A DNA stretch of 64,000 nt. Origin: Bosea sp. Tri-49. GTDB taxonomy: Bacteria > Pseudomonadota > Alphaproteobacteria > Rhizobiales > Beijerinckiaceae. The position numbers and the translations under genes are program-made. Every line of letters begins with the position of its first letter. The first letter of the stretch is position 1. Of the stretch, positions 61,309 to 64,000 are shown piece after piece. The stretch covers positions 2,356,001 through 2,420,000 of the forward strand of contig NZ_CP017946.1 of assembly GCF_003952665.1 (NCBI RefSeq), in the 5' to 3' direction. The notes beneath the pieces are model-generated. The model was given only the letters and a program-made list of their open reading frames with translations, did no database searches and was not told the origin of the DNA.

Positions 61309-61761
61309 TCAGGGTTGAATTCCGGCAGCCGTCACCGGTTGCGGCGGCAAGAGAAGGGTCAGCGTGATGACGTTGCGATCATCGTCGCGGCGGTAATCCA
61401 CCTCATCGATCAGCGTACGGACGAAATGGATGCCGAGACCACCGATCTTCCGGTCCTCCAGCGCAGCGGCCGTGTCAGGCTCCAACATCGAAAGTGGGTC
61501 GAAGGCCGCGGCGCTGTCGATCAACTTCACCACGACGCGGTCGTCATGGCGGCGCATCTCGATGTCGATGACGCCGTCCTTCTGCTCGGCATAGCCATAG
61601 GCGATCGTGTTGGTGATCAGCTCGTCCAGCGCGAGGTTGAGCTTGAAGATCATCGGCTGCGGCAGCTGAAGCGAATCGGCCAGATAATCGATCGCATCGG
61701 CGAGGCGCCGAATTTCATGCGTGTCGCTGCGAAGGACGACATGGATACCGCGCGCCAGCAT
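61309..61761 (-). CDS. RsbW-like anti-sigma regulatory ATPase/serine kinase
   Basis: 150 residues of the GHKL (HATPase_c_2) fold. N box LNLALDELITNTIAYGYAEQ (Glu47, Asn51), ATP-binding Asp82 (VVKLIDSAAAFDP) and G2-like IGGLGIHFVRTLIDEVDYRR. In partner-switching systems such ATPases phosphorylate an STAS antagonist and bind a sigma factor or other effector. It is co-directional with the STAS gene and divergent from the coiled-coil, MinD-like unit. No sigma-factor or PP2C phosphatase gene is in view. Confidence 0.9.
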   Translation of the reverse strand: MLARGIHVVLRSDTHEIRRLADAIDYLADSLQLPQPMIFKLNLALDELITNTIAYGYAEQKDGVIDIEMRRHDDRVVVKLIDSAAAFDPLSMLEPDTAAALEDRKIGGLGIHFVRTLIDEVDYRRDDDRNVITLTLLLPPQPVTAAGIQP

Positions 61762-61891
61762 TCAACGCCCTTCGATCGGCGATCATCATTCGCCTGTGAC
61801 GCTAGGGGCCGATTGCGAAACTACGTTGACATCGATCAGGCCGACAGTGCCTTCCTCTTTCTGTCATCGATGCCGCTTTACTGTGTCCCGT

Positions 61892-62344
61892 ATGGACACC
61901 CACAGCCTCGCCTCCCCCGACCTGTTCGCCCGGCGCCTGCGCGACCTCTGCGGTGAGCTCGCCCGCGGCGACTACGACAATATCGACAGCCTCTTCGCCA
62001 TGACGGCAGATGTCGATGCGCCTGAGACCGTGCGCGAGCTCGCCGAGGCCTTCGGCAGCATGGCCGTGCAAATCGAGGCGCGCGAGTTCCGGCTCGGCGG
62101 GATGCTGGCGGAGCTCAAGGAGGCCAATCGACGGCTGGAGGACGCCAACCGCAACATCGCCAGCGAGAACGCCGACCTCAAGACCAAGGTGCAGCGCCTC
62201 GCCATCGAGATCGACCAGACGCGCAAGGAGCGCGAGGTCGAAGCCATCGTCGAGACCGACTATTTCAGGGCACTGCAGGAGCGTGCCCAGGCAATGCGGC
62301 AACGGCGCGAAGCCGGCAGCCCGGAGAAGGGCGAGCGGGCATGA
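61892..62344 (+). CDS. Coiled-coil protein of the kinase/MinD-like cluster
   Basis: 150 residues from ATG 61892 (MDTHSLASPDLFARRLRDLC). After a short helical head (LARGDYDNIDSLFAMTADVD), residues 45-130 form a long charged coiled coil (VQIEAREFRLGGMLAELKEA and ENADLKTKVQRLAIEIDQTR). No family recognised; the head recalls small helical segments preceding HAMP-like coils in adenylate-cyclase or phosphatase proteins. It overlaps the MinD-like gene by four bases (ATGA), so it is a strong candidate partner or adaptor for that ATPase. Confidence 0.75.
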   Translation: MDTHSLASPDLFARRLRDLCGELARGDYDNIDSLFAMTADVDAPETVRELAEAFGSMAVQIEAREFRLGGMLAELKEANRRLEDANRNIASENADLKTKVQRLAIEIDQTRKEREVEAIVETDYFRALQERAQAMRQRREAGSPEKGERA

Positions 62345-63114
62345 CCATCATCGTCTCGACGCATTCCTACCGGGGAGGCACCGGCAAATCCAACACGACG
62401 GCGAACATCGCCGCCCAGCTGGCACGGCGCGGGCGGCGCGTCGCCATCGTCGACACCGATATCCAGTCGCCGGGCATCCACGTCCTGTTCGGCATCGAGC
62501 CGGATCGGCTGCGCTATACGCTCAATGATTATCTCTGGGGGCGCTGCCGGATCGAGGAAGCCGCTCACGACGTCACCGACCGGCTGGCCGAGGCGGTCGC
62601 GGGTGCGGCGGGCGGAACCGTCATGCTGGTGCCGTCGAGCATACGCCCCGGCGAGATCGCGCGGGTCGTCAAGGAAGGCTACGACGTCAACCTGCTCAAT
62701 GACGGCTTTCAGGACCTATCCCGCGCACTGGCGCTGGACTACCTGCTGATCGACACCCATCCCGGCGTCAACGAGGAGACGCTGCTCTCGATCGCGATCT
62801 CCGACACGCTCCTGCTCGTGCTGCGGCCCGACCATCAGGATTATCAGGGCACCGCCGTCACGCTCGACCTCGCCCGCAGGCTCGGCGTGCCGCAGTTGCT
62901 GCTGATCGTCAACAAGGTGCTGCCCTCGCTCGATTTCCGCGAGCTCTCCGACCGGATCGCCAGCACCTATCGCGTGCCGGTGGCGGCGGTGCTGCCACTC
63001 AGCGAGGACATGGTCAGGCTCGGCAGCGGCGGGCTCTATTCGCTGCTCGCGCCGACATCGGCCTATGCCGACGGCATTGCCGCGATCACGGCCCTGGTCG
63101 ACAGCGATCGCTAG
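62341..63114 (+). CDS. MinD/ParA-like ATPase with altered signature residue
   Basis: 257 residues. A deviant Walker A lies at residues 10-18 (HSYRGGTGKSNTTANIAAQL): the position of the signature lysine (KGGxGK) is Arg11, while the P-loop Lys16 is kept. Then RRVAIVDTDIQSPGIHVLFG (Walker A') and YLLIDTHPGVNEETLLSIAI (Walker B). MinD/ParA proteins dimerise on ATP and position proteins on membranes or nucleoid. There is no ParB, MinC or flagellar gene nearby; coupling to a coiled-coil protein and convergent kinase suggests a signalling or localisation role. Confidence 0.88.
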   Translation: MTIIVSTHSYRGGTGKSNTTANIAAQLARRGRRVAIVDTDIQSPGIHVLFGIEPDRLRYTLNDYLWGRCRIEEAAHDVTDRLAEAVAGAAGGTVMLVPSSIRPGEIARVVKEGYDVNLLNDGFQDLSRALALDYLLIDTHPGVNEETLLSIAISDTLLLVLRPDHQDYQGTAVTLDLARRLGVPQLLLIVNKVLPSLDFRELSDRIASTYRVPVAAVLPLSEDMVRLGSGGLYSLLAPTSAYADGIAAITALVDSDR

Positions 63115-63118
63115 CCAC

Positions 63119-64000
63119 TCAGCCGAACAGCGTCCGCGCGAAAGCCGAGGCGTCGGCCGGACGCTGCTCGCGCTCGAAGGCTAGCGCTGTCGTCACCGCC
63201 AACCAGACCCTGTCCTCGACATCGACGGGCCTCAGCGGCGCCAAGCTCTGCTCCCGCGCCTCGATCGCCGCCTTGCCGTCGAAGGGGTGGCGTCCGGCGA
63301 GCAGCTCATAGCTGATGCAGCCCAGCGCATAGACGTCATCATCCGCCCGGCGCTCGGCCGTCTCGATCATCTGCGGGCTGGCATAGGCCGGTGTCAGCCC
63401 GCCGAGCGAGGTCGGATCGAAACCACCGTCGCGTGCGGCGCTCGCAATGCCAAAATCGAGAAGCTTCACACCACCCGCCGTCAGGAAGACGTTCGCCGGC
63501 TTGACGTCGGCATGGACCACGCCGCGCGCATGCGCATGGGCAAGGCCGGCGCAGAGGCCAGTGAGGATGTCCCTGCCCTCCTCCCAGCCAACCGCGGTCG
63601 GACCAGCACAGGCAATGCGCTGATCGAGCGGCTCGCCTTCGAGCAGCTCCATGACGATGAAGAGATGGCCGCCATCGCGCTCGAAATCATGGATCGTGAC
63701 GATGTTGGGATGAGCGAGTTCCTGCGCCCGGCGTGCCTCGGCCTCGATGGTACGCAGCGCTTCGGGATGGTGGCGGAAATCACCGCCGAGCAGCTTCAGC
63801 GCGACATAGGGCTGCTGGCGCATCGCTTCGAGCCGGCGCCTGTCGACAGCGCGATAGACCGTGCCCATGCCACCCCGGCCGATCTCGGCATCGAGGATGA
63901 AGCGGTCCTTCAACATGGCGCCGATGCCGATCTGGCGCGTTTCGCGCCGTGGGTCGAGCTCGAAACGCCGGGCGCGGCCGGCCTCGGCATTGCTGGCGTC
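63119..64000 (-). CDS. Serine/threonine protein kinase (N-terminus beyond window)
   Basis: The frame is open to the window edge; at least 28 codons precede the internal ATG at 63916, and the peptide RQIGIGAMLKDRFILDAEIG reads as continuous, so the gene probably starts outside. Counting from that Met: glycine loop GRGGMGTVYRA (13-23), Lys41 (ALKLL), catalytic loop HADVKPANVF (136-145; Arg of the usual HRD is Ala), DFG at 154-156, and TPAYASPQM activation-segment end. A Hanks-type kinase domain only, no C-terminal sensor. Tail to tail with the MinD-like gene, 4 bases apart. Confidence 0.88.
   Translation of the reverse strand, partial: DASNAEAGRARRFELDPRRETRQIGIGAMLKDRFILDAEIGRGGMGTVYRAVDRRRLEAMRQQPYVALKLLGGDFRHHPEALRTIEAEARRAQELAHPNIVTIHDFERDGGHLFIVMELLEGEPLDQRIACAGPTAVGWEEGRDILTGLCAGLAHAHARGVVHADVKPANVFLTAGGVKLLDFGIASAARDGGFDPTSLGGLTPAYASPQMIETAERRADDDVYALGCISYELLAGRHPFDGKAAIEAREQSLAPLRPVDVEDRVWLAVTTALAFEREQRPADASAFARTLFG

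Overview
The window reads as the chromosome of a GC-rich alphaproteobacterium of the Hyphomicrobiales (Rhizobiales). A Bosea-like genus is my best guess, from gene content only: ChvE/GguA/GguB sugar importer, SorC-controlled polyol genes, occ-type amino-acid importer, PaoABC aldehyde oxidase, CobS/CobT, PdhS-like histidine kinase. I see no rRNA, tRNA, CRISPR array, insertion sequence, prophage or replication origin. Genes are dense, often overlap by 1-4 bases, and most are metabolic or transport genes with a local regulator.

Layout. 1-5.9 kb: edge of a TRAP binding-protein gene, a DCC protein and a reductase, then an arginine/ornithine/proline block (ureohydrolase, two Lrp/AsnC regulators, ornithine cyclodeaminase). 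6-9 kb: MFS exporter and a TetR regulator with a perfect 16-bp operator in front of a small membrane protein and a secreted protein. 9.1-12.9 kb: ornithine aminotransferase and an arginine/ornithine-type ABC importer. 12.9-19.3 kb: Map, a beta-hydroxyacid dehydrogenase, a uracil-DNA glycosylase-like protein, three tandem secreted four-cysteine paralogues, GST, AEC carrier, nuclease. 19.4-29.9 kb: histidine kinase, HxlR/GST pair, AbrB-PIN toxin-antitoxin pair, CobT/CobS, a sulfur-type group (frameshifted DsrE, TauE/SafE), thioesterase, DusA, a possible small RNA, OhrR-like regulator with hydrolase.

31-50 kb is the metabolic heart. A LacI regulator with twin operators heads a polyol operon (ABC importer, FAD oxidoreductase, FGGY kinase, ribitol-type dehydrogenase). 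A SorC regulator faces xylitol-type dehydrogenase and xylulokinase. A HAD phosphatase plus second SorC regulator are followed by a Ugp-type importer, a glycerophosphodiesterase and a long-chain polyol dehydrogenase. The HAD and ugp promoters share an ATGCTY-N7-GAGCAT motif, so they look like one regulon, perhaps for uptake and breakdown of polyol or sugar phosphodiesters. The three importers at 10.6, 32 and 44.6 kb have no ATPase gene nearby.

50-64 kb: AraC regulator and PaoABC molybdenum aldehyde oxidoreductase, the ChvE-GguA-GguB operon with FadR-type regulator and SDR, and finally a compact signalling cluster (STAS protein, RsbW-like ATPase, coiled-coil protein, MinD-like ATPase, serine/threonine kinase) running off the right edge. 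That cluster and the secreted triplet are the best candidates for undescribed biology.
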